Numbered from the stretch's first letter, positions 33,803 to 43,510 are shown. The stretch is 64,000 nt of DNA from JBBDWK01 sp040902885 (GCA_040902885.1 JBBDWK010000103.1:1-64000), one strand, 5' to 3'. Numbers and translations are program-made. The notes: a model not told the origin generated them from the letters alone.

Positions 33803-36253
33803 ATGCTCAAGCACGTTTTGCGCCGGTTATTGCGCTCGCCGATGTTCGCCGCCATGACACTGATCACGTTGGCGGTCGGGATCGGGGCGAACACCGCCAT
33901 TTTCAGTGTTGTGAATGGGGTGCTGCTGAAGCCGCTTCCCTATGCGGAGGCTGACAAGCTCGTCGGCGTGTGGCTGACCGCGCCTGGTGTCGGAATTAGA
34001 GAGCTGAATGCCTCGCCGGCGGCCTACTTCACCTTTCGCGAAGAAAGCCGCACATTCCAGGACATCGGCCTGTGGTCGCGGGGCTCGGAGAGCGTTACCG
34101 GACTCGCCGAGCCGGAACAGGTGGATTCGCTGCTGGTGACCGATGGTTTACTGCCGATCCTTGGCGTACAGCCGGCCCGGGGCCGCTGGTTTACCTCGAA
34201 GGATGACGCGCCGAAAGCTCCCGAGACGCTCATGCTGGGTTACGGATACTGGCAGCGGCGTTTTGGCGGAGACCCATCCGCAGTCGGGAGAACAGTGCGG
34301 GTCAATGGGCGCCCGCGAGAGGTGATCGGCATTATGCCGGAAAACTTCCGCTTCATGAGCTTCCAGCCGGCGCTGATTCTGCCGTTTCAGTTCAACCGTG
34401 GCGAAGTTCATCTGGGCAACTTCAGTTTCCAGGCTCTCGCACGGCTAGAGCCGGAGGTTACGCTTGCGCAAGCGAATGCCGATGTGGCCAGAATGCTGCC
34501 GCTGATGTTCCAGAAGTTTCCTCCGCCGCAGGGAATAAGCGCCAAGGCGTTTGAAGAGGCCCGGATTGCTCCGAATCTGCGGCCTTCCAAGCAGGATGTC
34601 ATCGGCGACGTGGGCAGGGTGCTGTGGGTCTTGATGGCGACCGTGGGCATCGTGCTGTTCATTGCCTGTGCGAATGTCGCAAACCTGCTGCTGGTCCGAG
34701 CCGAAGGACGACAGCAGGAGCTTGCGGTGCGCGCTGCCCTGGGAGCGAGCTCGGCCCAGATCGCGCGCGAGCTCCTGATCGAGAGCGTAATGCTCGGCCT
34801 GATGGGCGGCGTGCTCGGCATCGGCGTCGCCTACGGTGCGCTTCGATTGCTGGTGTACTTGGCCCCTGCGCGTCTGCCGCGCCTCAATGAGATTACCATC
34901 GATCCGGCGGTCCTGGCGTTCGCCTTCGTCGTCTCGATGGCGGCAGGTCTCTTGTTTGGACTGATTCCGGTATTCAAGTACGCAACGCCGCGCGTCGGGA
35001 ATGCGCTGCGCGCCGGCGGCCGTACTTACAGCGACGGCCGCGACCGCCATCGGACGCGCGGCACGCTGGTGGTGGTACAGGTGGCGCTGGCTCTCGTGCT
35101 GCTGATTGGCTCGGGGCTCATGATTCGTACGCTGCAAGCTCTGCGGCGGGTGCAGGCCGGATTTACTCGCCCGGAAGAGATCCTCACGCTGCGAGTCTCG
35201 ATTCCGAGCGGCCAAGTATCGGAACCCGAGCGGGTCGCCCGAATGCATCACGATATCGCGGATAAGATCGGGGCGATTGCCGGGGTTGCGTCGGTCGGCC
35301 TTTCCAGCTCGATCACGATGGACGGTAGCCACAACAACGATCCCATCTTTGCCGAGGACCGGACCTATTCGGAGTCGCAGATTCCGCCCATTCGCCGGTT
35401 CAAGCACATCGCTCCTGGCTTTTTTCGGACCATGGGAAATCCGATCCTGGCGGGCCGCGATCTCACCTGGACCGATATCCACGAAATGCGGCCGGTGGCT
35501 CTGGTTTCTCAGAACCTGGCGCGCGAGCTTTGGAGGACGCCGGGCGCCGCGTTGGGCAAGCGAATCCGCGAGAACCCGAAGGGAATCTGGCGAGAGATTG
35601 TCGGCGTCGTGGGCGACGAACGGGACGATGGCGTCGACCAGAAACCTCCGGCGATGGTCTACTGGCCGTTCATGAAGGGCAATTTCTGGGGCAACCGAGT
35701 CGACGTACGGCGCACCATGGCCTTTGCAATCCGCAGCAGCCGGACAGGCTCGCAGAGTTTTCTAAAGGAGGTGCAGGGAGCGGTATGGTCGGTGAACCCG
35801 GACCTTCCGCTGGCGAACGTCCGGACTGTCCAGGAGATCTACGACCGCTCGATGGCGCGAAGTTCCTTTACGCTGGTAATGCTGTCGATTGCGGCCGGCA
35901 TGGCGTTGCTGCTGGGCGTGGTCGGAATCTACGGCGTCATCTCGTATTCGATCTCGCAGCGCACGCGAGAGATCGGCATCCGCATGGCGCTCGGTGCTCC
36001 GCGGGAGCAGGTGCGTGGTTTGTTCGTGCGCCACGGGTTGCTGCTGGCAGGCATCGGGGTGATGTGCGGCTTTGCCGCCGCAATACCGCTCACTCGCCTG
36101 ATGTCAGCGCTCCTGTTCGAAGTCAGCCCGCTTGATCCGCTTACGTATTTGGCTGTCGCAGTCCTGCTGGTCGCCGCCGCGCTTCTGGCAACCTATCTGC
36201 CAGCCAGAAGGGCAACGCTGATCGAGCCGGTAGAGGCGCTTCGGGCGGAATAG
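33803..36253 (+). CDS. ADOP-type MacB/FtsX ABC permease (816 aa)
   Basis: The protein has the duplicated layout of orphan permeases: an N-terminal membrane helix, a large MacB periplasmic domain, three helices with an FtsX domain (ANLLLVRAEGRQQELAVRAA), a second periplasmic domain, and a final FtsX domain with RTREIGIRMALGAPREQVRG. No ATPase is encoded next to it. This copy begins directly at the first helix (LRRLLRSPMFAAMTLITLAV) and lacks the charged N-terminal extension seen in the 36306-38921 copy. ATG 33803 is preferred to 33764 as the start of that helix region. Substrate and partner ATPase are unknown. Confidence 0.87.
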   Translation: MLKHVLRRLLRSPMFAAMTLITLAVGIGANTAIFSVVNGVLLKPLPYAEADKLVGVWLTAPGVGIRELNASPAAYFTFREESRTFQDIGLWSRGSESVTGLAEPEQVDSLLVTDGLLPILGVQPARGRWFTSKDDAPKAPETLMLGYGYWQRRFGGDPSAVGRTVRVNGRPREVIGIMPENFRFMSFQPALILPFQFNRGEVHLGNFSFQALARLEPEVTLAQANADVARMLPLMFQKFPPPQGISAKAFEEARIAPNLRPSKQDVIGDVGRVLWVLMATVGIVLFIACANVANLLLVRAEGRQQELAVRAALGASSAQIARELLIESVMLGLMGGVLGIGVAYGALRLLVYLAPARLPRLNEITIDPAVLAFAFVVSMAAGLLFGLIPVFKYATPRVGNALRAGGRTYSDGRDRHRTRGTLVVVQVALALVLLIGSGLMIRTLQALRRVQAGFTRPEEILTLRVSIPSGQVSEPERVARMHHDIADKIGAIAGVASVGLSSSITMDGSHNNDPIFAEDRTYSESQIPPIRRFKHIAPGFFRTMGNPILAGRDLTWTDIHEMRPVALVSQNLARELWRTPGAALGKRIRENPKGIWREIVGVVGDERDDGVDQKPPAMVYWPFMKGNFWGNRVDVRRTMAFAIRSSRTGSQSFLKEVQGAVWSVNPDLPLANVRTVQEIYDRSMARSSFTLVMLSIAAGMALLLGVVGIYGVISYSISQRTREIGIRMALGAPREQVRGLFVRHGLLLAGIGVMCGFAAAIPLTRLMSALLFEVSPLDPLTYLAVAVLLVAAALLATYLPARRATLIEPVEALRAE

Positions 36254-36305
36254 CTCAGAGGCTATAATCCTGGCCGGCCGTGCCGGGCGGTTTGCGCGAC
36301 CGAAT

Positions 36306-38921
36306 CTAGTCGTAGCGCAGTGAAGTCAGGGGATCGAGTGCGGCGGCACGGCGCGCGGGGACCCAGATAGCGCCCAGCGCGGCAACGAGCAGCAGCAACG
36401 ACACGATGATAAGCGTCAATGGATCACGCGGACTCACGCCGAACAAAACCGATTCCATCACCGCCGAAAGGGCGAGGGCGAGACCAATGCCAGCGATGAG
36501 TCCTCCGACCACCGGTGCGATGCCGGTGCGCAGAACGAGGGAGACAACGTCGTCACGCTGCGCTCCCAGCGCCATGCGGATTCCAATTTCAGGAATGCGC
36601 TGGCTTACCGAGAACGAGACGACGCCGTACACGCCTGTGAGCGCCAGAAGCAGCGCGAGGACGCCGGCGATGGCGCCGTAAAACACGGCAGGCTTCATGC
36701 GCTCGCCGTGGCGCTCGACGATGGATGCGAGCGTTACGACGGTGGCCGCCATCTGCGGGTCTATCCGCCGCAAGATGTCGCGCACGGCCGCTGCGGCCGC
36801 TTGTGTGTCGCCGGATACGCGCACCAGCATGTATGGGGGCTTCAACTGATGTGCATCGAGAGGCAAATAGTAGAAGGGGCCGTCGTCCTGCATATACCTC
36901 ACGCTCTGCAGATCGCGGCACACCCCGATCACCTCGTGAACAGCGGAAATCCGAAAATGGCGGCCCACCGGATCCTGCCCCGGCCAATACCGGCGGGCCA
37001 TCGCCTCCGAGATGACAGCCGGTACCATCTGCCTGTTTGACGTAAGTTCATTCCGGGTAAACACCCGTCCGCGAGTCAGAGGGATATCCAGAACAGTGAA
37101 GTACTCGGGTGAGACGAGTCTCCTGGCCGGATCTCGATTATAGTCTCGGGTGGCGGGGATCGGCTTACCATCGATCTCGCGCACCTCGGTTGAATTGCGC
37201 CCTGACCACGGCGCGATGGAAGCGAAACTCGTATGGGCGACGCCTGGCAAAGCGCTCACGCGCGACTCGAGCTCCTGGTAAAAGGAGACGGGAGGATCGA
37301 AGCCCGACAGGACCGATGCGAGGGTGACGCTGAGGACTTGTTTCGTCTCAAACCCCGGCTCATACGAGAAAAAGCGTCTCTGTGCCTTGGTGAAGAGCCC
37401 GGCTTGTACCAGCACGAGCAGACTCAGGGCAATCTGCACGGCAACCAGAACGCTTCGCAGCCTGGACCGCCGCTGCCCTGAAGTGACTGCCGTACTGCTC
37501 CCCTTCAGCGATTCGGAAAGCTGGGGCCGGAGCGATTCAACAGCGGGCGACAGTCCGGCGATCACTCCAGTTGTCACGGCAACAGCCAGGCAATACAGCA
37601 GCACTCGCCAGTCCGGGCTCAGGTCGAACGGCGCCGGAACGGACATCAGCGAATACCAGAGAGCCGCGGGACCGCGCTGGGCGATCAGGAAGGCCAACAC
37701 CGCCGCCACTCCACTGAGCACCATACTCTCCGTAAGTAACTGGCGGAGTAATCGGAACCGTCCCGCGCCGAGTGACAGCCTTACCGCGATCTCGCGCTGG
37801 CGCGCGGCCGACCGGGACAGAAGCAAAGTGGTGACGTTGACGCAGGCCAGCAGAAGCAGGAGGACAGTCGTGCCGAGCGTTACCGCAAAGATGACGGGCG
37901 CCTTGGCGCGTATTTCGGGATTTTGTACCAGCGATCCATTCGTCACGAGGAGCGACGTTTCCCGTCCCGGCACTTCTTCATCTGCATGACGTGCGAGGAT
38001 ACTCAGCTCCTCTTGTACCTGCTGCAGGGAGTGGTCTGGTCTGCGGCGGCCAATCGCGTTGAGCCACTGCGCCCGCGGATCGGCGAAGTACTCGTCGGAA
38101 GGGCGCAAAGTCCCAAGCATGGTGTACGGCACCCACACACCGCATTCATTATCTGGTTCGGCCAGGCTCAGACTAGGCGCGACACCCACCACCGTGAACG
38201 GAATCCGGTTGAGGTGGATGATGCGGCCGACCACACGGGTATCGGCGTCGAAGCGAGTACGCCAAACAGGCTCGCTGAGAACGGCTACAGCCGGTTGCAT
38301 CGCCTTTGTGCACTCGTCGGGAGTCAGGTAGCGGCCGAGGAGCGGCGGTCCGGGCCTGAACACGTCGAAGAAGTTGCAGGAAATCAGTCCTGCACGAACG
38401 CTGCCGGCGTCTGCTCCGCTCAGTGTTACCGTGAGACGCCGGAACGCAGCCAGCGATTCAAGTGACTGCGCCGAATCGTGGTACCGGACATAATCAGGTT
38501 GAGACATCCCGCCATCGGAGAATCGAAGGCGGTATTCGCCGGAGAAGCGGGGAATGACCTGGACGAACGTTTCTGGTTCGCTCTGCACCCAGGGGCGCAG
38601 GAGCAGCCTGTTCAGGAGACTGAACACGCTGACGTTGAGCGCGATGCCGACTGTTAACGTGGCGACGATGGTCACGCTGGTCCATCTGTTTCGCGCGATG
38701 AGCCGGGCCGCGAAGCGGATATCCTGCCAGAGCGTGTCGAGCCAGTAAAGCGGATCGCGTTCGCGCGCCCTTTCTTTGGCGGCTCCCACGTTGCCGAAGG
38801 AACGCAGCGCGGCGGTCCGGGCCGTCGCCGGGTCCATGCCACGAGCGATATTGTCTGCCCTCTCCTCTGCCAGATGAGACTCGACTTCCTCGTCCAGACG
38901 TTTGCGGCGGCGCCAGAACAT
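36306..38921 (-). CDS. ADOP-type MacB/FtsX permease with N-terminal extension (871 aa)
   Basis: This orphan permease has an N-terminal charged helical domain (RRRKRLDEEVESHLAEERA and ARTAALRSFGNVGAAKERAR). It is followed by the first membrane helix, a MacB-like periplasmic domain, FtsX helices (LLSRSAARQREIAVRLSLGA), a second periplasmic domain and a last FtsX domain with QRIPEIGIRMALGAQRDDVV. No ATP-binding protein is adjacent. PadR ends 1 bp before its ATG and the RBS AAGGAGGAG lies within padR's end, so the two are co-expressed. A regulated transport or signalling role is inferred. The gene converges on the other ADOP gene with 52 bp between. Confidence 0.9.
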   Translation of the reverse strand: MFWRRRKRLDEEVESHLAEERADNIARGMDPATARTAALRSFGNVGAAKERARERDPLYWLDTLWQDIRFAARLIARNRWTSVTIVATLTVGIALNVSVFSLLNRLLLRPWVQSEPETFVQVIPRFSGEYRLRFSDGGMSQPDYVRYHDSAQSLESLAAFRRLTVTLSGADAGSVRAGLISCNFFDVFRPGPPLLGRYLTPDECTKAMQPAVAVLSEPVWRTRFDADTRVVGRIIHLNRIPFTVVGVAPSLSLAEPDNECGVWVPYTMLGTLRPSDEYFADPRAQWLNAIGRRRPDHSLQQVQEELSILARHADEEVPGRETSLLVTNGSLVQNPEIRAKAPVIFAVTLGTTVLLLLLACVNVTTLLLSRSAARQREIAVRLSLGAGRFRLLRQLLTESMVLSGVAAVLAFLIAQRGPAALWYSLMSVPAPFDLSPDWRVLLYCLAVAVTTGVIAGLSPAVESLRPQLSESLKGSSTAVTSGQRRSRLRSVLVAVQIALSLLVLVQAGLFTKAQRRFFSYEPGFETKQVLSVTLASVLSGFDPPVSFYQELESRVSALPGVAHTSFASIAPWSGRNSTEVREIDGKPIPATRDYNRDPARRLVSPEYFTVLDIPLTRGRVFTRNELTSNRQMVPAVISEAMARRYWPGQDPVGRHFRISAVHEVIGVCRDLQSVRYMQDDGPFYYLPLDAHQLKPPYMLVRVSGDTQAAAAAVRDILRRIDPQMAATVVTLASIVERHGERMKPAVFYGAIAGVLALLLALTGVYGVVSFSVSQRIPEIGIRMALGAQRDDVVSLVLRTGIAPVVGGLIAGIGLALALSAVMESVLFGVSPRDPLTLIIVSLLLLVAALGAIWVPARRAAALDPLTSLRYD

Positions 38922-38922
38922 A

Positions 38923-39270
38923 TCAGTTCTCCTCCTCCTTCGCGTGTTGCAGTACACGTCCGATCGCGCGCACCATCCGTTCCCACTTTCCTGTTTCCAC
39001 TGTCAGCTCCTTTCGGCCGGCGCGTGTGAGCTCATAGAAACGTGCGCGGCGGTTGAGATCGGAGGTACCCCATTTTGACTTGAGGAGGCCCTGCCGCTCC
39101 AGCCGTTGCAGAGCCGGGTAAAGCGAGCCGTGATCGACGAGGAGATCTTCGGAGGTGCGCTGAATGGTTACGGCTATGCCGTGGCCATGACGCGGACCGA
39201 AGATCAGGGTGCGGAGAATCAGCATGTCCAGGGTACCCTGGAGCAATTGCATGGGTTGTTGTTCCGGCAC
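38923..39270 (-). CDS. PadR-family transcriptional regulator
   Basis: The 115-aa protein has the PadR winged helix: LQGTLDMLILRTLIFGPRHG, then HGIAVTIQRTSEDLLVDHGS, LYPALQRLERQGLLKSKWG and the wing RRARFYELTRAGRKEL. The C-terminal helix of PadR-s1 proteins ends it. It is the first gene of a two-gene unit with the ADOP permease, the usual acidobacterial pairing. The palindrome at 39284-39313, just upstream of the start, is its likely operator. It probably represses its own operon. Confidence 0.92.
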   Translation of the reverse strand: MPEQQPMQLLQGTLDMLILRTLIFGPRHGHGIAVTIQRTSEDLLVDHGSLYPALQRLERQGLLKSKWGTSDLNRRARFYELTRAGRKELTVETGKWERMVRAIGRVLQHAKEEEN

Positions 39271-39283
39271 GTCTGGTGGACCC

Positions 39284-39313
39284 TCTACTAGAGCATGTAC
39301 CCGTTCTAGTAGA
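39284..39313. promoter_or_regulatory. 9-bp-arm inverted repeat, candidate PadR operator
   Basis: tctactaga (39284-39292) and tctagtaga (39305-39313) are perfect inverted repeats with a 12-bp spacer. A minus-strand -35 TTGACA (39320-39315) adjoins the right arm, with a weak -10 (TACATG or CATGCT) inside the spacer. A protein bound here would block the padR promoter. It also lies about 105 bp upstream of the divergent OPT gene, so it could affect both. Confidence 0.6.
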
Positions 39314-39416
39314 TTGTCAACCAGAAAATCTCGGCAGAAGAGCGACCGGGCTTACCACATTCTTCGCCGTCCCCTTCCCCTGGCGCTCCAACCGCGCCGT
39401 GCTAAGATCGCGGTCT

Positions 39417-41423
39417 ATGTCCAAACCGCACGGCTCGCCGGAGGGCCCCGCGCCGCCGGAGATGACCTTGAAGGCGGTTGCGGCCGGCCTCGTCCTCGCC
39501 ATTGTTTTCGGCGCTTCCAACGCCTACCTGGGAATGAAAGCGGGCCAGACCATCGCGGCCACCATTCCCGCCGCGGTCATCGCCATCGCGCTGTTCCGCC
39601 TGCCCTGGTTCCGGGGCGGGGTGCTGGAGCAGAACATCACGCGCACGGCCGCCTCGGTCGGGGAGGCGCTGGTGGCCGGCGCGATCTTCACTATTCCCGC
39701 CTTTCTCATGGTCGATATGGGCGGAGTCCGTCTTTGGTCCGATCTGCGCGCGCACTACTGGGAGGCCTCGCTGATTCTGCTGGTGGGCGGGCTGCTTGGT
39801 GTGTTCTTCATCATCCTGTTGCGCCGGCCGCTGGCAGTGGAGGCCAATCTGCCGTGGCCGGAGAGCGTGGCCAGCGCCGGAATCGTGCGCGCCGGCGAAG
39901 AGGGCAGCGATGCGCCGCGCTATATCTTCGGCGCGATGGGATTCGGGGGCTTGATTCAGATCCTCAAGAGCGACAAGGGATTCCAGATCTTTCGCGAATT
40001 TTCCGAAGGGTTCCTCGAGTTTCCGCGCTCCGTGGTGCAGCACTTCAACTTCCGGCGCGAAGCAGTCGGAGAAGTGGCGCACCAGGGAGGCATACCCTGG
40101 TCGACGCCCGCGCTTTCGCCCGCGCTGATCGGCATCGGCTACATCGTGGGCCCGGCGCTCGCCTCCATCAGCTTCGCCGGAGGGCTGATCGCCTGGTGGA
40201 TGCTGATTCCGCTGCTGCTGTTCTTCGATCCCGATTTCTCCGCGCGGCTGGGCGGGGCGGATAGCGGCGTCGCGGCATACACCGTATGGCACAACGTGGT
40301 TCGGCCCATCGCCGTGGGAGCCATGCTGGTAGGCGCGGCCAACACGCTGTTCTCCATGCGCGCTTCCATCGCCCGCTCGCTGCGCGGGGCGCTGGCGGCG
40401 TCGCGGGAAGCCGCGAAGGAGAAGGTTCTGCCCGAGCGCACCGAACAGGACCTCGGCGCGAAGTGGCTGCTTCTGGGAACGGCGGTCCTCATCGTGGCCA
40501 TCACCGCCATCTACTACCACTTCACGCAGAGCTTGAGCGCCGCGCTGATCGCGGCGGCGGTGATGAGCCTCACCGGGTTCCTGCTCTCGGCCGTCGGGGG
40601 TTATCTGGTCGGGCTGGTAGGCAGCTCGAACCAGCCGCTCTCCGGGCTGACCCTTTCGGCGCTGGTGCTCTCCGCGCTGGTCATGCTGGCGATCGGGGCG
40701 AGCGGCAGCGCGGGCGTGGCCGCGGTTCTTGGCGTGGCGGCGGTAGTGGCCTGCGCCTGCTCCGTATCGGGGTCGCTGATTCAGGACTTGAAGGCCGGGC
40801 ACCTGTTGGGCGGCACGCCCTGGAAGATGCAGGTAGTCGAGATTGTCTCGGTGGTGCTGCTCTCCCTGTTGATCATGCTGCCAATCATCGCGCTGCACGA
40901 AGCCAACCTGGCCACGGGCGGGATTGGCGGGCGCGCGCTGCCGGCGCCGCAGGCAGGGCTGATGGCGCAGCTGGCGAAGGGCATCGTGGGCGGGCAGATG
41001 AGCTGGGGTCTGATAGGCATTGGCGCTGTGTTCGGCATTGCGCTGGTGGCTTGCGGCGCGCGGGCGCCGATGCTCATCGCCGTAGGCATGTATCTGCCCT
41101 TCGATACGACGTCTGCAATATTCGTAGGCGGGCTGATTCGCTGGGCGAGCGACCGTCTAGCTGCCCGGCACAGTGAGAGCGGACGCCAGCGGATTGAGGA
41201 GAAGGGCACGCTCCTGGCGAGTGGCCTGATCGCCGGCGAAGCCATTGTGGGCATCCTGCTCGCGGCCACATTCCTCGCCGGGATCTCGTCGTTCACCAGC
41301 GCCGCGGCGGGAGTCGAACAATTCGGGTTCGTCGAGCGGTGGGGCGGGTGGCTGTCATTAATCGGATTCGCGGCTGTGGCCTGGGTTCTGCTCCGGATTC
41401 CGTTGCGGGACGCCAGCCGTTAG
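39417..41423 (+). CDS. OPT-family oligopeptide/metal-chelate transporter
   Basis: The 668-aa protein has about fifteen hydrophobic helices. The opening MTLKAVAAGLVLAIVFGASN-type helix, the GASNAYLGMKAG motif and NITRTAASVGEALVAGAIFT are typical of prokaryotic OPT transporters. A later GGYLVGLVGSSNQPLSGLT segment also fits the family. The family moves peptides or metal-siderophore conjugates with protons. ATG 39417 is the start because the long upstream extension overlaps the padR control region and has no transporter features. The last 4 bp overlap the convergent beta-barrel gene. Substrate unknown. Confidence 0.9.
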   Translation: MSKPHGSPEGPAPPEMTLKAVAAGLVLAIVFGASNAYLGMKAGQTIAATIPAAVIAIALFRLPWFRGGVLEQNITRTAASVGEALVAGAIFTIPAFLMVDMGGVRLWSDLRAHYWEASLILLVGGLLGVFFIILLRRPLAVEANLPWPESVASAGIVRAGEEGSDAPRYIFGAMGFGGLIQILKSDKGFQIFREFSEGFLEFPRSVVQHFNFRREAVGEVAHQGGIPWSTPALSPALIGIGYIVGPALASISFAGGLIAWWMLIPLLLFFDPDFSARLGGADSGVAAYTVWHNVVRPIAVGAMLVGAANTLFSMRASIARSLRGALAASREAAKEKVLPERTEQDLGAKWLLLGTAVLIVAITAIYYHFTQSLSAALIAAAVMSLTGFLLSAVGGYLVGLVGSSNQPLSGLTLSALVLSALVMLAIGASGSAGVAAVLGVAAVVACACSVSGSLIQDLKAGHLLGGTPWKMQVVEIVSVVLLSLLIMLPIIALHEANLATGGIGGRALPAPQAGLMAQLAKGIVGGQMSWGLIGIGAVFGIALVACGARAPMLIAVGMYLPFDTTSAIFVGGLIRWASDRLAARHSESGRQRIEEKGTLLASGLIAGEAIVGILLAATFLAGISSFTSAAAGVEQFGFVERWGGWLSLIGFAAVAWVLLRIPLRDASR

Positions 41424-42010
41424 AACAGCAGCGAGAGTCCGGCCGAGATTTCCAACTGGCGGAGCTTGCCCTGCTGGTTGGGCAAGTCGAAGGGCTTGCC
41501 CGTCAGGTACTCGCGCACATCAAAGCGAATACCGAAGATGGGAGTCACCTGGGCCTTGATTCCCCCGCCGTAGTTCAGTCCAAACTTGGTTACGCCATTG
41601 CCCTGGAAGACAGAAGTGCCGGGCGGGAAGAACGTGCTGAAGTGTACCCCTCCGGCGGCGAATGGCCGGATGCGGAAGCCTTCCGGCGTGGCGTAAGCCA
41701 GAAAGGCATAGCCGAACTGGTGAATGGGAGTGGAAAGGCTCTCCTCGCCGGGCGTCGCAGGCTCGAATTGGAGCGAGCTGCGATTGTAGGCATAGCCAAT
41801 CTCGTGGCCAAAGAAGCGGTAGGTGTTGAGGGTAAGGCGCGCGCCGAAGCGAAAACCGTCGTCCAGTTCCAGTCTCTGGCCGGGGTTGATTTCGCCCAGG
41901 TCGCCGTCACGAAAGCTGAAGCCTCCGAAGCTGAGGGCTACTTCCCCGACCTGCCCGCTTGCGGTGGAAGCTAAGACCAGAAACGCCGTTCCAACAATCC
42001 ATCGATGCAT
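41420..42010 (-). CDS. Outer membrane beta-barrel protein
   Basis: The 196-aa protein has a signal peptide (VGTAFLVLASTASGQ) and alternating beta strands with aromatic girdles, such as FGARLTLNTYRFFGHEIGYA, FGYAFLAYATPEGFRIRPFA and KFGLNYGGGIKAQ. It ends ISAGLSLLF, with the C-terminal Phe that marks insertion by the BAM complex. Eight strands are plausible. It has no known ligand or activity. Overlaps the OPT gene tail by 4 bp; a small YHS-like gene lies 24 bp upstream on the same strand. Confidence 0.85.
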   Translation of the reverse strand: MHRWIVGTAFLVLASTASGQVGEVALSFGGFSFRDGDLGEINPGQRLELDDGFRFGARLTLNTYRFFGHEIGYAYNRSSLQFEPATPGEESLSTPIHQFGYAFLAYATPEGFRIRPFAAGGVHFSTFFPPGTSVFQGNGVTKFGLNYGGGIKAQVTPIFGIRFDVREYLTGKPFDLPNQQGKLRQLEISAGLSLLF

Positions 42011-42034
42011 CGAATCGCTCCGCCTTATTTAGAA

Positions 42035-42322
42035 TCAAGCTAGCTTGTACTTGTCCCGGCATGCCGCGGAGCAAAAATGCATCACCTCCCCGTCTACCGT
42101 TTTCTGAACCGAGGCGGAAACGGAGACAAACGTTCCGCACACGGGATCCTTCCGGAGCTCGCCTCCGGAGCGCGGCGTGGCAGTCGCCGTGGGGGTTTCC
42201 GATGTCCCCGCGGCGCCCGGCCCGGAGAGCGACCCGATGGCCTTCATAATCATGACCACCGCATAGCGCACCACCGCCAGGGCGATGATGGTGATTAAAA
42301 AAAAGAACAGCTTGCGGATCAT
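42035..42322 (-). CDS. Small YHS-like membrane protein (PP0621-type)
   Basis: The 95-aa protein has one N-terminal membrane helix (LFFFLITIIALAVVRYAVVM) and a Thr/Pro/Gly-rich linker. The YHS/TRASH-like end reads KDPVCGTFV and then MHFCSAACRDKY. The Cys-x-n-Cys-x3-Cys set could bind a metal such as copper or zinc. Related small proteins are poorly characterised. The gene lies between the beta-barrel and TPR protein genes, all leftward, and may be part of that unit. Confidence 0.78.
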   Translation of the reverse strand: MIRKLFFFLITIIALAVVRYAVVMIMKAIGSLSGPGAAGTSETPTATATPRSGGELRKDPVCGTFVSVSASVQKTVDGEVMHFCSAACRDKYKLA

Positions 42323-42367
42323 GATGTCGCCCCGCCCCTGTCCGGAGCCTCCGGACGGGCGTACCGC

Positions 42368-43510
42368 CTACCTGCCTTTCTTCGATCCCTTCTTCTTCGT
42401 GTCGGGATTCTCGTAGGTGGTTTGAATCTGGGCCGACATAGTCGCGATCATGGCTTTGGCCGATTCGGCATCGCGGCCATCCGGCTTCAATTCGATATAC
42501 TTTTCGAACGCTTCCCGCGTGCCCGGCGCTGGAATGAACTTTCCGTCCACGGTCTGGGCCTTGGAGGTGAGATAAATTCCATACTGATAGTATGCGTCGG
42601 CGTAACCGGCATCGGCAGCCTTCTTGAACGATTCCCCGGCGGGCTCCAACTGGCCTCGATTGGTCAGCAGCGCGCCCAAATTGTAAAAGTAGCGGCCGGC
42701 ATTCGTGGGGTCGATCTGCGCGGCCTTCTCCAGCTCCCCCGTGGCTTCGGCGAACTTATTGGACTTGGCCAGCGCCAGCGCATAGTTGTTGTGGTAGGCG
42801 GCATCGGCCGGATTCAACTCAATGGCCTTCGCGAAGGCTTCCAGCCCTTTCGCGCGCAGGGCTTCCTGGTCGGCGCCCGTTTTGGTGTCGGACTGGAGCA
42901 TGGACGCCTCGGCGAGGTTCGCCCAAACCACGTGCTGCTTGGGGTCCATCTCGCTCGCCTTTGTGAACAGATCGATGGCGGCTTCGAACTGTTTGGTCTT
43001 CAACGCTTCCATGCCCTGGACGAACGCGTCGTTCAGCCCCTTTTGCTTGGCCATGGACTGCTCGCGCTCTTTCATGGCCTTTTCCATGGCCGCCTTCTGT
43101 TCCGGCGTCATGTCCCGCGCCTGTTCCTTGGTGAGCTCGCCGGTTTGAGCCGCGGCGGAAAGCTCCTCCTGCTTGCGCTTCTGGGCCTGCAGATCGAAGT
43201 TGATGGCTACGGGATCGCCGAGCCGGGTACGGACGCCTTCCACGCGGTCGCGGTCCTTGCCCTCGATTTCGAGAACGATCCTGTACGTACCCAGCGGAAG
43301 ACCCGCATGGAAGTAGTGACCCTTCTTGTCCGTCTTTACCTTATAGTTTCCTTTGATGTCCTGGCGCTCGATCTTTACGAGCGCGCCACGCAGCGGCTGC
43401 CCGTCTTCACCCTTGACGTCGCCTTCAAGAGAAGAGGTTTGAGCGAACGATCCGAGACTGAAGAACAGGAGACCGGCGGCGGTAAACGAAAGTTTCTTCA
43501 TGGTCGTCAT
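42368..43510 (-). CDS. Exported TPR protein with carboxypeptidase-regulatory-like domain
   Basis: The 380-aa protein has a signal peptide (KLSFTAAGLLFFSLGSFAQ) and a carboxypeptidase-regulatory-like/CNA-B beta domain (residues about 27-115, SLEGDVKGEDGQPLRGALVK). A charged coiled linker (about 120-160) leads to TPR repeats (about 165-330, such as AAIDLFTKASEMDPKQHVVW) and a Lys-rich tail. The domain pair is common in acidobacterial secreted proteins. The start could be ATG 43510 or ATG 43501 (MKKLSF). It may assemble other envelope proteins; no enzyme motif. Confidence 0.82.
   Translation of the reverse strand: MTTMKKLSFTAAGLLFFSLGSFAQTSSLEGDVKGEDGQPLRGALVKIERQDIKGNYKVKTDKKGHYFHAGLPLGTYRIVLEIEGKDRDRVEGVRTRLGDPVAINFDLQAQKRKQEELSAAAQTGELTKEQARDMTPEQKAAMEKAMKEREQSMAKQKGLNDAFVQGMEALKTKQFEAAIDLFTKASEMDPKQHVVWANLAEASMLQSDTKTGADQEALRAKGLEAFAKAIELNPADAAYHNNYALALAKSNKFAEATGELEKAAQIDPTNAGRYFYNLGALLTNRGQLEPAGESFKKAADAGYADAYYQYGIYLTSKAQTVDGKFIPAPGTREAFEKYIELKPDGRDAESAKAMIATMSAQIQTTYENPDTKKKGSKKGR

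Noticed and set aside
36263..36268. TATAAT on the + strand as a promoter
   Set aside because: It lies between convergent ADOP genes and no rightward gene follows.
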